NCBI RefSeq assembly: GCF_016464385.1
Contig: NZ_JADMLH010000002.1
Coordinates: 186,001 to 250,000, forward strand
Source of the DNA: Nucisporomicrobium flavum
GTDB lineage: Bacteria; Actinomycetota; Actinomycetes; Mycobacteriales; Micromonosporaceae
DNA: 64,000 nucleotides
Direction: 5' to 3'
Shown here: piece after piece, positions 1 through 8,113 of the stretch
Layout of the letters: every line of letters begins with the position of its first letter
How positions within the stretch are numbered: position 1 is the stretch's first letter
Position numbers and translations under genes: made by a program
Notes under the pieces: model-generated
The model's input: the letters and a program-made list of their open reading frames with translations, nothing else
Databases searched by the model: none
What the model was told of the DNA's origin: nothing

Positions 1-631
1 TCGCGGCCCCCATGTCGGCCTGACGCGAACGCCAGATCAAATAGAGGCCGACGACGGCGAGAGTGATGACGCCGAAGACGCTGAAGACCTTCTCGTACAC
101 GGCCTTCGTGGCCTGCTCGACCAGTGGGTCCGCCCAGCCCCACAGCGTCGCCGGGTCCCAGGCGCGCTCCCGCAGCGCGTTGGAAGCACCGATGACCGCC
201 GTCGCGATCATGAACTCGCCGTTCGCGACCGTCGTCTCGAGTTTCGTGTCAGGCGCCGTGATGGTGGAGGCGCAGCCGCCGTCCAGGTTGTACGTGGTGA
301 AACCGTAGCCTGCGTACCCGTATTGGCTGTAGATGCCCTGCGGGCCCGGCTTCGTCGACGAGGCGGGGCGCTCCGCGAACCAGCCCGCGAGGCCGGAGTC
401 GGGCGTGCTGGGGGTCGGCGGATCCAGGCAATCGACGCGATCACTTGTCGCGTCGGCCAGGCGGGAGACGCAGGATTTGAAGTCTTGTTTCCATTCGTCC
501 GTGCTGCATGCTCCGCCCGGTGCCTGCAGCGGACCCGCCATCGCCGGCGCCGGCGATGCCACTGCCCAGGCGATGCTGGCCACCACCGCCACCGCCCATG
601 TCATGACCATCGCGCAGACCCGGCGGAGCAT
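1..631 (-). CDS. Type IV secretion-like polytopic membrane protein, partial (C-terminus beyond window)
   Basis: Read by hand from the minus strand: about 210 residues are visible before the window edge. The start ATG has a GGAGG 6 nt upstream, inside the end of the ATPase gene, with one base between the ATPase stop and this start. The N-terminus is a hydrophobic signal or membrane segment (residues about 5-32, rich in Ala and Val). A Cys-containing exported region follows (GGACSTDEW, FKSCVSRL, DGGCAST), then a helix leading into a transmembrane segment near residue 195 (FGVITLAVVGLYLIW). This layout, together with the neighbouring VirB4-like ATPase and small membrane proteins, fits the TrbL/VirB6-like channel component of actinobacterial T4SS-like operons. 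The family call is inferred mainly from context and topology, because most of the polytopic domain is outside the window. Confidence 0.6.
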   Translation of the reverse strand, partial: MLRRVCAMVMTWAVAVVASIAWAVASPAPAMAGPLQAPGGACSTDEWKQDFKSCVSRLADATSDRVDCLDPPTPSTPDSGLAGWFAERPASSTKPGPQGIYSQYGYAGYGFTTYNLDGGCASTITAPDTKLETTVANGEFMIATAVIGASNALRERAWDPATLWGWADPLVEQATKAVYEKVFSVFGVITLAVVGLYLIWRSRQADMGAA

Positions 632-632
632 G

Positions 633-3600
633 TCAGACCTCCAGGTCCGAAAGGCTGGGGATGGCCGTCGGCGCAGCTTTGGCCGCTGCCGGGGTGGTGT
701 CGAGGTGTTCGAGGAGGCCGTCGACGTACGAGACGTCGACCCGGACCTTCTGGACGCGGCCGTCCACGTCGCGCATCACGAACTCGCGGAAGCCGAGGCG
801 GGCCGATGACGACGTGTCCGCCTGGGACAGGGACGCCAGCGTGGCCTCGTAGCCGTCGTGGACCGGGACGCGGAGCAGGCGTAGCGCCTCGGAGGCGATC
901 TCCTGGTCCTCGGCGATGCGGCCGACGAAGACCGTCGACACGAGGTTCTGCACGTCGAGGCCGAGGATGTCGCGGGGGTTCTGGGAGGCGACCAGCGCGG
1001 CGAGGTTCCACTTTCGGGAGTCGCGGGCGAGGCGGACCAGGAACGAGCGGCCCGAGCGCCAGCCTTCCATGAAGTGCGCCTCGTCCAGGCCGACCATCTT
1101 GCGGGACGACATGGAGCCGCCGTAGCAGCGGCGGACCGCGAGGCGGTGGGCCGTGTGCAGCATCGGCAGCGCCAGGGATTCCTCCGCCGACCAGTACTCG
1201 CGTTCGATCTTCAGGTCGGGCAGGCGCAGGCCGGCCATCGTGATGACCGTCAGCGCGGAGTCCGCGCCGAGCAGGTGCTGCGGAGGACGGCCGAAGAAGA
1301 GCAACGCCAGCGGCATCTCCGCCGTGTCGAGCAGGAGGTTGGCCAGTTCCTTGCCCTCGTCGTTGTCCAGGCCTTGCAGGGTGGCGACCACGTCGTCGAG
1401 CGTCGAGGTCTCCTCGGCGGGCACCTGGCGTACGGCGTGGCGCAGCAGGGTGGCCGTCGACGCCTCCTTCGCCACCTGCGGCGGGACCAGCATGGAGCAG
1501 ATGTCCTGGACCAGCATGCGGCGTTCGGCGCGGGCGTTGGAGACGGCGATCTCGTACTCGCGGTCGCCGCCCGGCCCGGTGGCGAACTCGGTGCGGACCG
1601 GGGTGGGGATCAGCGCGTACGGAGCCAGCGTCCCCTGCTCGGAGCCGGTCAGGTTCAGGACCCTGGAGTACGGCCGCAGCTCCGGCATCTGGCACAGCCG
1701 GGCGAGCGGGCCGGACGGGTCCAGCAGCGTCACCTGGACACCGCGGCGGGCGTTGAGGTAGCCGAGCGCGCCCATGAGGGTCGACTTGCCACCGCCGGGT
1801 TCCGCGACGAAGACGCCGAGGCCGGAGCGCTCCCGGACCTCCATGGGGAAGTGCAGGTCGAGGAAGACCGGCCGGCGGCACGTTCCCGCCGTACGCCCGA
1901 TCAGGTCTCCCCGGCGGTCGCCGACGGTCGACGCGGCCTGCGGCAGCGCGGCCGCGAGCAGCTTGACCGGCATGCGTCGCACGTAGCCGGTGTTCGCGAT
2001 CGGCTCGCCCGGGATGAACTCGCGGGCCAGCTGGTCCTGGTTCTTCGGATGCTGCAGGGAGATCCGCAGCTCGCGTGAGTACAGCTGGATGAGCCGGCGG
2101 GCACGCTCGAGGCATTCCTCACGGGTACGCCCGCCCACCGCGATCCGATGCCAGCCGTGCGCACGTGCGGACTCGACCGGCAGGCCCGTGGTCATCTCGT
2201 CGCCGATCACGAGCGCGCGCTTCGCGAGGCGTTCCAGCTCGGGCGGGGCGTCGATGCCGTGCTCGGCGTAGTCCAGCTGCTGGGAGCGGATCATCCGGAG
2301 CCGGTGCTCGAGGTTCTTGAACGAGCTGTTCGGCCCGAGGATGTCGATCCGCGAGGAGAGCTCCATCGGCCACGGCAGCCGCTCGTGGAAGTGCATCCAC
2401 GGCTCGTGCTTCTCGGGGATCTCCAGCGGCTCCATGCGCCCGACGGACAGGACGGCGACGTGCCGCTCCTCGCCGGTCATGCGGTTGACCAGCTTGACCG
2501 TTGAACCGTACGGGGTCCGGTACCGCTCGACCTGCTCGGTCAGCGCGAGCAGGTCACCGCGTTCCCAGTGTCCGTTGGAGACCGGCGAGAGGGGCCCGGG
2601 CGGCGCCATGCAGAGCGCGACCGAGCGGAACAGCAGCCACTCCAGCTCCTGCGGGGTGACCCGCCGCCCGCGCATGCCGAACGCGTTGAGGACCTCGTCG
2701 AACTGCTCGACCGTGCGGCCGAGCTTGCGTCGTTCCCCGTCGCTGGTCCCCTTGCCGAACAGCCGCAGGATCCGCTCGGAGAAGGTGTCCCCGAGCGACC
2801 GCCGCGCGAACGTCACCCCCAGGTACGTCTGCCCCTCGGCGTGGTTGACCGACAGCAGGTGCCGCTGGGCGGCGACCAGGTGGTCCGACCACGAGGTCCC
2901 GCCGGTGACGTCGGGCAGCGGCTTCGCGGTGAACGAGTCGACCGTGCGGGCCCACTCGTCCGCGGGGAACGGCCGGTTGGTGCGGCGCAGGTGCAGCCGG
3001 AAGCCGGCGAGGCCCGCGTACTGCTCGGAGATCGCCGAGAGCAGCGCCTCCCGCTCGGCGTCGGGCCGGAACGCCCACCGGACCTCGGGCAGGTAGTACC
3101 AGGCCGTGACCGTGCTCTGGGTGAACGTCAGGTGCCCGGCGATCTCACTGATCTCCAGCTCGATGGCCGGATCCCGGTCGCTGAACTTGAGCTTGTGCGG
3201 ACGAAGCACCGCGGGCTTGGCGTCCTTCTTGTCCCGCACGGCGGGCAGATTGTCCGGCTCATCCCGCTTCTTGCGGCGCTTCTTCACCGCCTTCTCGGCA
3301 CGCTGCGCGGGGGCCTTCTCCGGCATCGGCGCCAGGTCGGCATGGTGGTCCGGCTCCGAGTCATTCACGTACGGCGTCAGCGGAGCGACCGGGTGAACGC
3401 CGGGCGCGGGGCCGGCCGCCTGCTGCCAGAGCGGCTGGGCGGGCACGGGCGCCGGGGTGATCAGGTCCGGCATGACGGGCTGGACCGGCGTGGCGACACC
3501 GGGGCGCGCCTGCTCGGGCCAGTCGGCGAAGTCGAGGTCGTCGTCGTCCTGGTGCCCCTCGTAGAAGTCGGCCTGAGGTCCGACGGGAGCTCGCATGAAC

Positions 3601-4718
3601 GGCGAGACCGGCGCGTCAGGGAAGCCCGAGGCGGCGGCCGGGCCGAGCGGCATTGCTGGACCCAGCGGAACGGCCGGACTGGCAGGCGCGGTCGGGCCGA
3701 GCGGCATTGCCGGACCCAGCGGAACGGCCGGACCGGCGGGCGCGACGGGGGCAGGCGGCACGGCCGGGCCAGCCGCGGGAGCAGGCGGCACGGCCGGACC
3801 TGAGGAAACAGGCGGCACCGCCGGGCCGAGCGGCAGCACGGGGCCGCCGGGCGCGTCGAACCCCGAAGGCGGAGCCACGACAGGCGGCGCGGAAGTCGGC
3901 CTGACGAAGGCCGGCCCCCCGGACGTGGGCTGCGCCGGAGCGGGCGGCCCGGAGGTGGGCTGCGCCGGGGCCGGCGGCCCGGAAGTGGGCTGCGACAGAG
4001 CGGGCTGCCCGGACCTGGGCTGCGCCGGGGCCGGCGGCCCGGAAGCCGGGCGTGCGGAGGCAGGGCCGCCGAGGTCAGGCTGCCCGGAGATGGGCCGCTC
4101 GAAGGGAGCCTCCGCAGGCGGCGGCGCGGGTGACACCGGGGGGACCGGCCGGGTGCCGGTCGCCAGCGGCACCGTGGGCCGCGTGTCGGACGGCGGCATA
4201 CCGGCCGGGTGACCGTTGGCCTCCGGACCCGGCGCGGGCGGCGACACCGGCCGCGCGGATGGCTGGGGCGGTGGTGCGGCGGCGGGTGACACCGGCCGGG
4301 CGCTCGGCACGGCAGGCCCGGTGCCGGGTGCCCCCGGCGCACCGGTCGCGGCCGGTGGTGGGGCGGGCGTTCCGGCGGCCCGACGGGCGTCCTCGCCCTC
4401 GAAGTCGAACCCGAAATCGAAGTCGGCGTCCGGGTCGTCCGGCGGCGCGGCGGCCGGCTGGTGCTGCGGTGCCGGGCTGCCGAACAGGTCGAGGAACGGC
4501 GAGTCGATGTCCATCGGGTCCACCGGCGGCGGCGTGCCGTTGGCGCGGGGGCGTACCGGCTGGGGGGACTGGAAGACGGCGACTGCCCCGTGGCCGGGGC
4601 CGGCTACCTGCTCGGGTGACTCCTCCGGAGAGTAATCGTTCGATCGCCCAGAGTTACCCTGCCTGCCCTGGGGGGACGACTCCGCTCGGGAATGGCCCGG
4701 CGGTGGGGTAGCGGTCAT
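633..4718 (-). CDS. VirB4/TraC-like conjugation ATPase with long proline-rich N-terminus
   Basis: About 1361 residues from ATG 4718 (MTATPPPGHS); an in-frame ATG at 4739 is the alternative. A start further upstream would overlap the preceding gene heavily. Residues about 30-460 are Pro/Ala/Gly/Ser-rich and probably disordered. They include four 10-residue units (TSGPPAPAQP-like, encoded at 3925-4044) and several VPLGPAMPLGP motifs. A basic patch (KKRRKKRDE) precedes a folded N-domain from about residue 500. The ATPase core has a Walker A (AEPGGGKST, coded near 1785-1812) and a Walker B (GLDEAHF, near 1072-1095), as in VirB4/TraC/TraE proteins that energise T4SS assembly and substrate transfer. 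The neighbours are TrbC-like, PrgI-like and TrbL-like proteins. The core assignment is firm; the role of the N-terminal extension is unknown. Confidence 0.8.
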   Translation of the reverse strand: MTATPPPGHSRAESSPQGRQGNSGRSNDYSPEESPEQVAGPGHGAVAVFQSPQPVRPRANGTPPPVDPMDIDSPFLDLFGSPAPQHQPAAAPPDDPDADFDFGFDFEGEDARRAAGTPAPPPAATGAPGAPGTGPAVPSARPVSPAAAPPPQPSARPVSPPAPGPEANGHPAGMPPSDTRPTVPLATGTRPVPPVSPAPPPAEAPFERPISGQPDLGGPASARPASGPPAPAQPRSGQPALSQPTSGPPAPAQPTSGPPAPAQPTSGGPAFVRPTSAPPVVAPPSGFDAPGGPVLPLGPAVPPVSSGPAVPPAPAAGPAVPPAPVAPAGPAVPLGPAMPLGPTAPASPAVPLGPAMPLGPAAASGFPDAPVSPFMRAPVGPQADFYEGHQDDDDLDFADWPEQARPGVATPVQPVMPDLITPAPVPAQPLWQQAAGPAPGVHPVAPLTPYVNDSEPDHHADLAPMPEKAPAQRAEKAVKKRRKKRDEPDNLPAVRDKKDAKPAVLRPHKLKFSDRDPAIELEISEIAGHLTFTQSTVTAWYYLPEVRWAFRPDAEREALLSAISEQYAGLAGFRLHLRRTNRPFPADEWARTVDSFTAKPLPDVTGGTSWSDHLVAAQRHLLSVNHAEGQTYLGVTFARRSLGDTFSERILRLFGKGTSDGERRKLGRTVEQFDEVLNAFGMRGRRVTPQELEWLLFRSVALCMAPPGPLSPVSNGHWERGDLLALTEQVERYRTPYGSTVKLVNRMTGEERHVAVLSVGRMEPLEIPEKHEPWMHFHERLPWPMELSSRIDILGPNSSFKNLEHRLRMIRSQQLDYAEHGIDAPPELERLAKRALVIGDEMTTGLPVESARAHGWHRIAVGGRTREECLERARRLIQLYSRELRISLQHPKNQDQLAREFIPGEPIANTGYVRRMPVKLLAAALPQAASTVGDRRGDLIGRTAGTCRRPVFLDLHFPMEVRERSGLGVFVAEPGGGKSTLMGALGYLNARRGVQVTLLDPSGPLARLCQMPELRPYSRVLNLTGSEQGTLAPYALIPTPVRTEFATGPGGDREYEIAVSNARAERRMLVQDICSMLVPPQVAKEASTATLLRHAVRQVPAEETSTLDDVVATLQGLDNDEGKELANLLLDTAEMPLALLFFGRPPQHLLGADSALTVITMAGLRLPDLKIEREYWSAEESLALPMLHTAHRLAVRRCYGGSMSSRKMVGLDEAHFMEGWRSGRSFLVRLARDSRKWNLAALVASQNPRDILGLDVQNLVSTVFVGRIAEDQEIASEALRLLRVPVHDGYEATLASLSQADTSSSARLGFREFVMRDVDGRVQKVRVDVSYVDGLLEHLDTTPAAAKAAPTAIPSLSDLEV

Positions 4719-4761
4719 GCGAGGGCCCCGTTCGGGCATGCAGCGAGAGTGGCGAACCTGG

Positions 4762-5124
4762 TCATACCAACTCCTCCCGTACCCGGATGCGCGTGGCGAC
4801 GAGTCTCGGGTCCCGTTGCTCGACGGCCGGCTCCCTCGTCCGCTTCCAGTCGGTGAGGGCGGTGCGGATGACCATTCTCGCGGGCCGGTCGGGGTCGACG
4901 TGCCGGAAGACATAGGAGGTCGTCACCATGGCGAGGGCGATCTCCCAAGCGGGGAAAGCGTCGAACTGCCAGGTGATGAGGTAGTGCAGGAAGACGAAGA
5001 CCGGGACGAGGACGACGAACATCCCGTACTGCGCGTACGGCAGGTGCATCGGCAGGGTGTATCCGGGCGGGCCGAGGTAGACCAGGCGTGCCCGGTAGAT
5101 GTCGTCATCGGTGCGCAGCCGCAT
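4762..5124 (-). CDS. PrgI/VirB3-like small membrane protein of the T4SS operon
   Basis: 120 residues. Two adjacent hydrophobic helices (about residues 32-50 and 56-72) lie between a short cytoplasmic head (MRLRTDDDIY) and a basic C-terminal tail (RTALTDWKRTREP). Size, topology and position just upstream of a VirB4-like ATPase match the PrgI/VirB3 class, which anchors the ATPase at the inner membrane. The start ATG 5124 lies 13 bp after the stop of the upstream gene. The gene ends 43 bp before the preferred ATPase start. No catalytic motif is expected. The assignment rests on context and topology rather than a signature sequence. Confidence 0.6.
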   Translation of the reverse strand: MRLRTDDDIYRARLVYLGPPGYTLPMHLPYAQYGMFVVLVPVFVFLHYLITWQFDAFPAWEIALAMVTTSYVFRHVDPDRPARMVIRTALTDWKRTREPAVEQRDPRLVATRIRVREELV

Positions 5125-5137
5125 GGGTCTTCGGGCC

Positions 5138-5434
5138 TCAGCTGAAGATGAGGTCGATGAGGTAGTCGCCGACGAAGAAGAGCGTCGCGGCGCCGGCGAT
5201 GAACGCGAGGCCGACGATGGCGATCGCGCTGCTGGTCAGCACCTTGGAGATCTCACCGCGGCTGGCCCGGCCGATGAAGATGATGCCGAGCACGGCCAGC
5301 AGGATCGGTGCGATGTTGCTCGCGAAGAAGGTGACGACGCCTTCGGTGTTGATGCCCTTGGGCTCGGGGGCGGCAAGGGTGGCGCCGTGCTGGATCGCCG
5401 TCGCGACCTGCGCGGCGAGTTCGGTGGCGATCAT
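5138..5434 (-). CDS. TrbC/VirB2-like small membrane protein (pilin-like)
   Basis: 98 residues. A short N-terminal region is followed by two hydrophobic helices (about 36-56 and 67-93) separated by a basic loop (GRASRGEISK). This is the layout of TrbC/VirB2 pilin-like subunits and of the actinobacterial small membrane proteins found first in such operons. The start ATG 5434 is preceded by GGGAGG at 8 nt. It is the first gene of the minus-strand T4SS-like operon and reads away from folP. The long processed leader of classical pilins is absent, so a structural pilus role is uncertain. It may instead be a membrane subunit of the channel. Confidence 0.55.
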   Translation of the reverse strand: MIATELAAQVATAIQHGATLAAPEPKGINTEGVVTFFASNIAPILLAVLGIIFIGRASRGEISKVLTSSAIAIVGLAFIAGAATLFFVGDYLIDLIFS

Positions 5435-5749
5435 CGGTAAACCTCCCGGGTGACCGGCGTGAGGGCGCCGGACACGCTGCAGTTGTGAAGCCTGACGGCA
5501 ACGCCCATATGGTGCTACTTCCCGCTCACCGCGTCGAGTGCGCGGTCACGATCCTGAAGGGCTCTGCTGTCCTACCCACGCCCGTCTGCTCTCTTCGGTT
5601 CAATAATGATGCCTAGCTCCGAAGCGTACGGGCCGTACTTCTTACCTACAAGCTGCCTGATTCGTTACCCAAGGTAAAGGCGTGACTGAACTTGAGTCAC
5701 GCCGGATCGTACACGTGTGCGAAGATCGTCCGCCGGTAGCGTCGTCGGG
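5435..5749. promoter_or_regulatory. Divergent control region between the T4SS-like operon and folP, with three palindromes
   Basis: No gene is seen here. Three inverted repeats lie close together: GTACGG-G-CCGTAC at 5626-5638, TTACC-CAA-GGTAA at 5665-5677, and a perfect 9-bp repeat GGCGTGACT / AGTCACGCC with a 7-nt spacer at 5679-5703. All lie on the folP side, within 125 bp of its start. They could bind regulators of either the outgoing operon or folP. A -10-like TAGCGT at 5737-5742 sits 7 nt before the chosen folP start. Confidence 0.5.
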
Positions 5750-6643
5750 GTGAGTGAGCCGACCGGAAGCGCAACGACCGGGCAGATCGCGGGCGACCTG
5801 CTGCTTCAGCAAGATCACCCGGTCGTGATGGGCGTGCTGAATGTGACGCCTGACTCCTTCTCCGACGGCGGCCGGTACGCCGATCTGGACGCCGCCGTCG
5901 CCCACGGGGTGGCCCTGCGGTCCGCGGGTGCCGACATCGTCGACATCGGCGGCGAATCCACCCGTCCGGGCGCCGAGCGGGTCGATGCGGCCACCGAGAC
6001 CGCCCGCGTGCTCCCGGTGATCGAGGAACTGGTGGCGGCCGGGGTGCCGCTGAGCATCGACACGACCCGCGCCGAGGTGGCCGCCGCCGCGCTGGCGGCC
6101 GGCGCCGCAGTGGTGAACGACGTCTCGGGCGGTCTCGCCGACCCGGGCATGGCCGCCGTCGTGGCCGACGCGGGCTGCCCCTGGGTCCTCATGCACTGGC
6201 GCGGGCACTCCCGCCGCATGATCGACCTCGCCGTCTACGACGACGTCGTGGCGGAGGTACGCGACGAGCTGCGGCAGCGCGTGGACGCCGCGGTGGCCGC
6301 CGGAGTGGACCCGGGCCGCCTCATCCTCGACCCGGGCCTCGGCTTCGCGAAGAAGGCGGAGCACAACTGGGCGCTCAGTGCCCACCTGGACGAGCTCACA
6401 GCGCTGGGCTATCCGGTCCTGTTCGCCTCGTCGCGGAAGACGTACCTGGGCCGGTTGCTGGCGGACGCGAACGGCGAGCCGCGACCGGTGGGCGGCCGGG
6501 AAGCCGCGACGATTGCCACCTCGGTGCTCGCCGTCGCCGCCGGCGCGTGGGGCGTCCGGGTGCACGACGTGCGAGCCACGGTGGACGCGCTGGCCGTCTG
6601 GCGCGCCACCGGGAGCCCACGCCTGCAGAGGAGAGAGTCATGA
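5750..6643 (+). CDS. folP: Dihydropteroate synthase
   Basis: 297 residues. It condenses 6-hydroxymethyl-7,8-dihydropterin pyrophosphate with p-aminobenzoate in cytoplasmic folate synthesis and is the target of sulfonamides. The diagnostic motifs are MGVLNVTPDSFSDGG and the loop GGESTRPGA, followed by IDTTRAEVA, VNDVSGG and the C-terminal FASSRKTYLG. GTG 5750 was chosen because TAGCGT ends 7 nt before it, consistent with a leaderless transcript; an in-frame GTG at 5717 would add 11 residues and lie upstream of the likely transcription start. It heads a fol operon and overlaps folB by 4 bp (ATGA). Confidence 0.95.
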   Translation: MSEPTGSATTGQIAGDLLLQQDHPVVMGVLNVTPDSFSDGGRYADLDAAVAHGVALRSAGADIVDIGGESTRPGAERVDAATETARVLPVIEELVAAGVPLSIDTTRAEVAAAALAAGAAVVNDVSGGLADPGMAAVVADAGCPWVLMHWRGHSRRMIDLAVYDDVVAEVRDELRQRVDAAVAAGVDPGRLILDPGLGFAKKAEHNWALSAHLDELTALGYPVLFASSRKTYLGRLLADANGEPRPVGGREAATIATSVLAVAAGAWGVRVHDVRATVDALAVWRATGSPRLQRRES

Positions 6644-6999
6644 CGGACCGCATTTCGCTGCGCGGGCTTCGCGTACGCGGGAACCACGGCGTATTCGATT
6701 TCGAGCGTCGAGACGGGCAGGACTTCGTCGTCGACGTGGACCTGGAACTGGACCTCGCCCCGGCCGCCGCCTCCGACCATGTCGACGACACCGTGCACTA
6801 CGGCGAGCTGGCCGGACGCCTCGCCGAGGTGATCGCGGGCGAGCCGGTGAACCTGATCGAGACGCTCGCCGACCGCCTCGCCGCGGTGTGCCTGGACGAC
6901 AACCGCGTGAGTGCCGCCACCGTGACGGTGCACAAACCGCAGGCGCCGATCCCGCACGAGTTCGCCGACGTCGCCGTCACCCTGCGGCGCACCCGATGA
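6640..6999 (+). CDS. folB: Dihydroneopterin aldolase
   Basis: 119 residues. It converts 7,8-dihydroneopterin to 6-hydroxymethyl-dihydropterin plus glycolaldehyde, supplying FolK. It starts with the family signature (LRGLRVRGNHGVFDFER), has the tetramer and active-site stretch HYGELAGRLAEVIAGEPVN, and the glutamate of NLIETLADRLA that helps bind the pterin. ATG 6640 is preceded by GAGGAGAG. The start overlaps the folP stop and the end overlaps the folK start (ATGA in both cases), so the three genes are translationally coupled. Confidence 0.93.
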   Translation: MTDRISLRGLRVRGNHGVFDFERRDGQDFVVDVDLELDLAPAAASDHVDDTVHYGELAGRLAEVIAGEPVNLIETLADRLAAVCLDDNRVSAATVTVHKPQAPIPHEFADVAVTLRRTR

Positions 7000-7523
7000 G
7001 CCGCGCGCTGCTCTCGATCGGCAGCAATCTCGGAGACCGGTTCGCCCACCTCAGGGCCGCGGTCCAGGGGCTCGGCGACAGCGTCCTCCTCGTCTCGGGC
7101 GTGTACGAGACCCCGCCCTGGGGTGACACCGAACAGCCGCCGTACCTGAACGCGGTCGTGCTGGCGCTGGAGCCGGCGGCGGACCCGCGCGCCTGGCTGG
7201 ACCGGTGCCGTTCGCTGGAGCAGGCCGCCGGCCGGGTACGCGACCCCGAGCGCCGCTTCGGCCCGCGCACCCTGGACGTCGACGTGATCGTGGTCTGGGG
7301 CGACGACGATCAGCCGGTGCTCAGCGACGACCCGGAGCTGACCCTGCCGCACCCGCGGGCGCACGAGCGGGCGTTCGTGCTCAAGCCGTGGCTCGATCTG
7401 CAGCCGTACGCGCAGCTGCCCGGCCATGGTTGGGTGACCGACCTGCTCAACTCTCCCGGCCTCACCGCCGACGCCAACGCCATGACCCCGCGTCCGGATC
7501 TGCCACTAGAGTCAGAGGAGTGA
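6996..7523 (+). CDS. folK: 2-amino-4-hydroxy-6-hydroxymethyldihydropteridine pyrophosphokinase
   Basis: 175 residues, normal for HPPK. It transfers pyrophosphate from ATP to 6-hydroxymethyl-dihydropterin, the step before FolP. Motifs are ALLSIGSNLGDR at the N-terminus, VYETPPWGDTEQPPYLNAVV, the metal-binding RTLDVDVIV and LPHPRAHERAFVL near residue 125. The gene is coupled to folB (4-bp overlap at the start) and to the next gene (GTGA overlap at the end). Confidence 0.94.
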   Translation: MSRALLSIGSNLGDRFAHLRAAVQGLGDSVLLVSGVYETPPWGDTEQPPYLNAVVLALEPAADPRAWLDRCRSLEQAAGRVRDPERRFGPRTLDVDVIVVWGDDDQPVLSDDPELTLPHPRAHERAFVLKPWLDLQPYAQLPGHGWVTDLLNSPGLTADANAMTPRPDLPLESEE

Positions 7524-8038
7524 GCAACAACCCCGGCGGCGCGGGCCCTGACCCGTCGCTGCGGCCGACCAGCTTCTCGGCGCTCGTCGTTGCCGCACTG
7601 GCAGCGGCGGCGGTCGGGTGGCTGCTGCTCAGCTCCTTCTACTCCGAGATGCCGCGGTTGCCGTGGCTGCCGATCATCGTGCTGGCGGCGCTGGCCGTGG
7701 CCGAGGCGTTCCTGGCCCAGAACACGGCCGCCCGGATTCAGCGCAAGCCCGGCGCCCCGCGGGTCGACCCGCTCGCCGTCGCGCGGTACGTGGTCCTCGC
7801 GAAGGCGTCCTCGCTGGCCGGTGCGCTGTTCGCCGGCTTCTCCGCAGGACTGCTCTCCTGGCTCGCCCTGGAACCGACCAAGGCCGCACGGGGCGACATA
7901 CCGGCCGCGATCGGCGGGGTGGTGGCCGCCCTCGCGCTGACCGCCGCGGCGCTGTGGCTGGAGCGGGCGTGCCGGGTGCCGAAGGAGCCGGATCAGAAGG
8001 ACGGGGACGACTCGGGCAGGCGCGCCGGACGGTCCTGA
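7520..8038 (+). CDS. DUF3180 family membrane protein of the fol operon
   Basis: 172 residues with four hydrophobic helices in two pairs (about 18-38, 47-63, 88-112, 126-146) and a charged C-terminal tail (KEPDQKDGDD). It corresponds to the small membrane protein that follows folK across actinobacteria (DUF3180), where its function is unknown. GTG 7520 overlaps the folK stop, so it belongs to the operon. No enzymatic motif is visible. The linkage suggests a role near folate supply or simple co-expression, and I cannot choose between these. Confidence 0.8.
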   Translation: MSNNPGGAGPDPSLRPTSFSALVVAALAAAAVGWLLLSSFYSEMPRLPWLPIIVLAALAVAEAFLAQNTAARIQRKPGAPRVDPLAVARYVVLAKASSLAGALFAGFSAGLLSWLALEPTKAARGDIPAAIGGVVAALALTAAALWLERACRVPKEPDQKDGDDSGRRAGRS

Positions 8039-8057
8039 TTTCCCCGGGTTTCTGCAC

Positions 8058-8088
8058 TTGAACTGTAGGCCCCTCACTTCCGTATGCT
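8058..8088 (+). promoter_or_regulatory. Putative promoter of the orphan permease-like gene
   Basis: TTGAAC (8058-8063) and TATGCT (8083-8088) are separated by 19 bp. This would start transcription shortly before the GGAGG that precedes ATG 8114. The spacer is longer than ideal. Confidence 0.45.
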
Positions 8089-8113
8089 GAGCCGCGCGAA
8101 GGAGGTGGACGAC

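Noticed and set aside
5688-5699. HAIR element at folP because CTTGAGT is present
   Set aside because: The second half-site has the wrong sequence and spacing; the palindrome arms are GGCGTGACT/AGTCACGCC.
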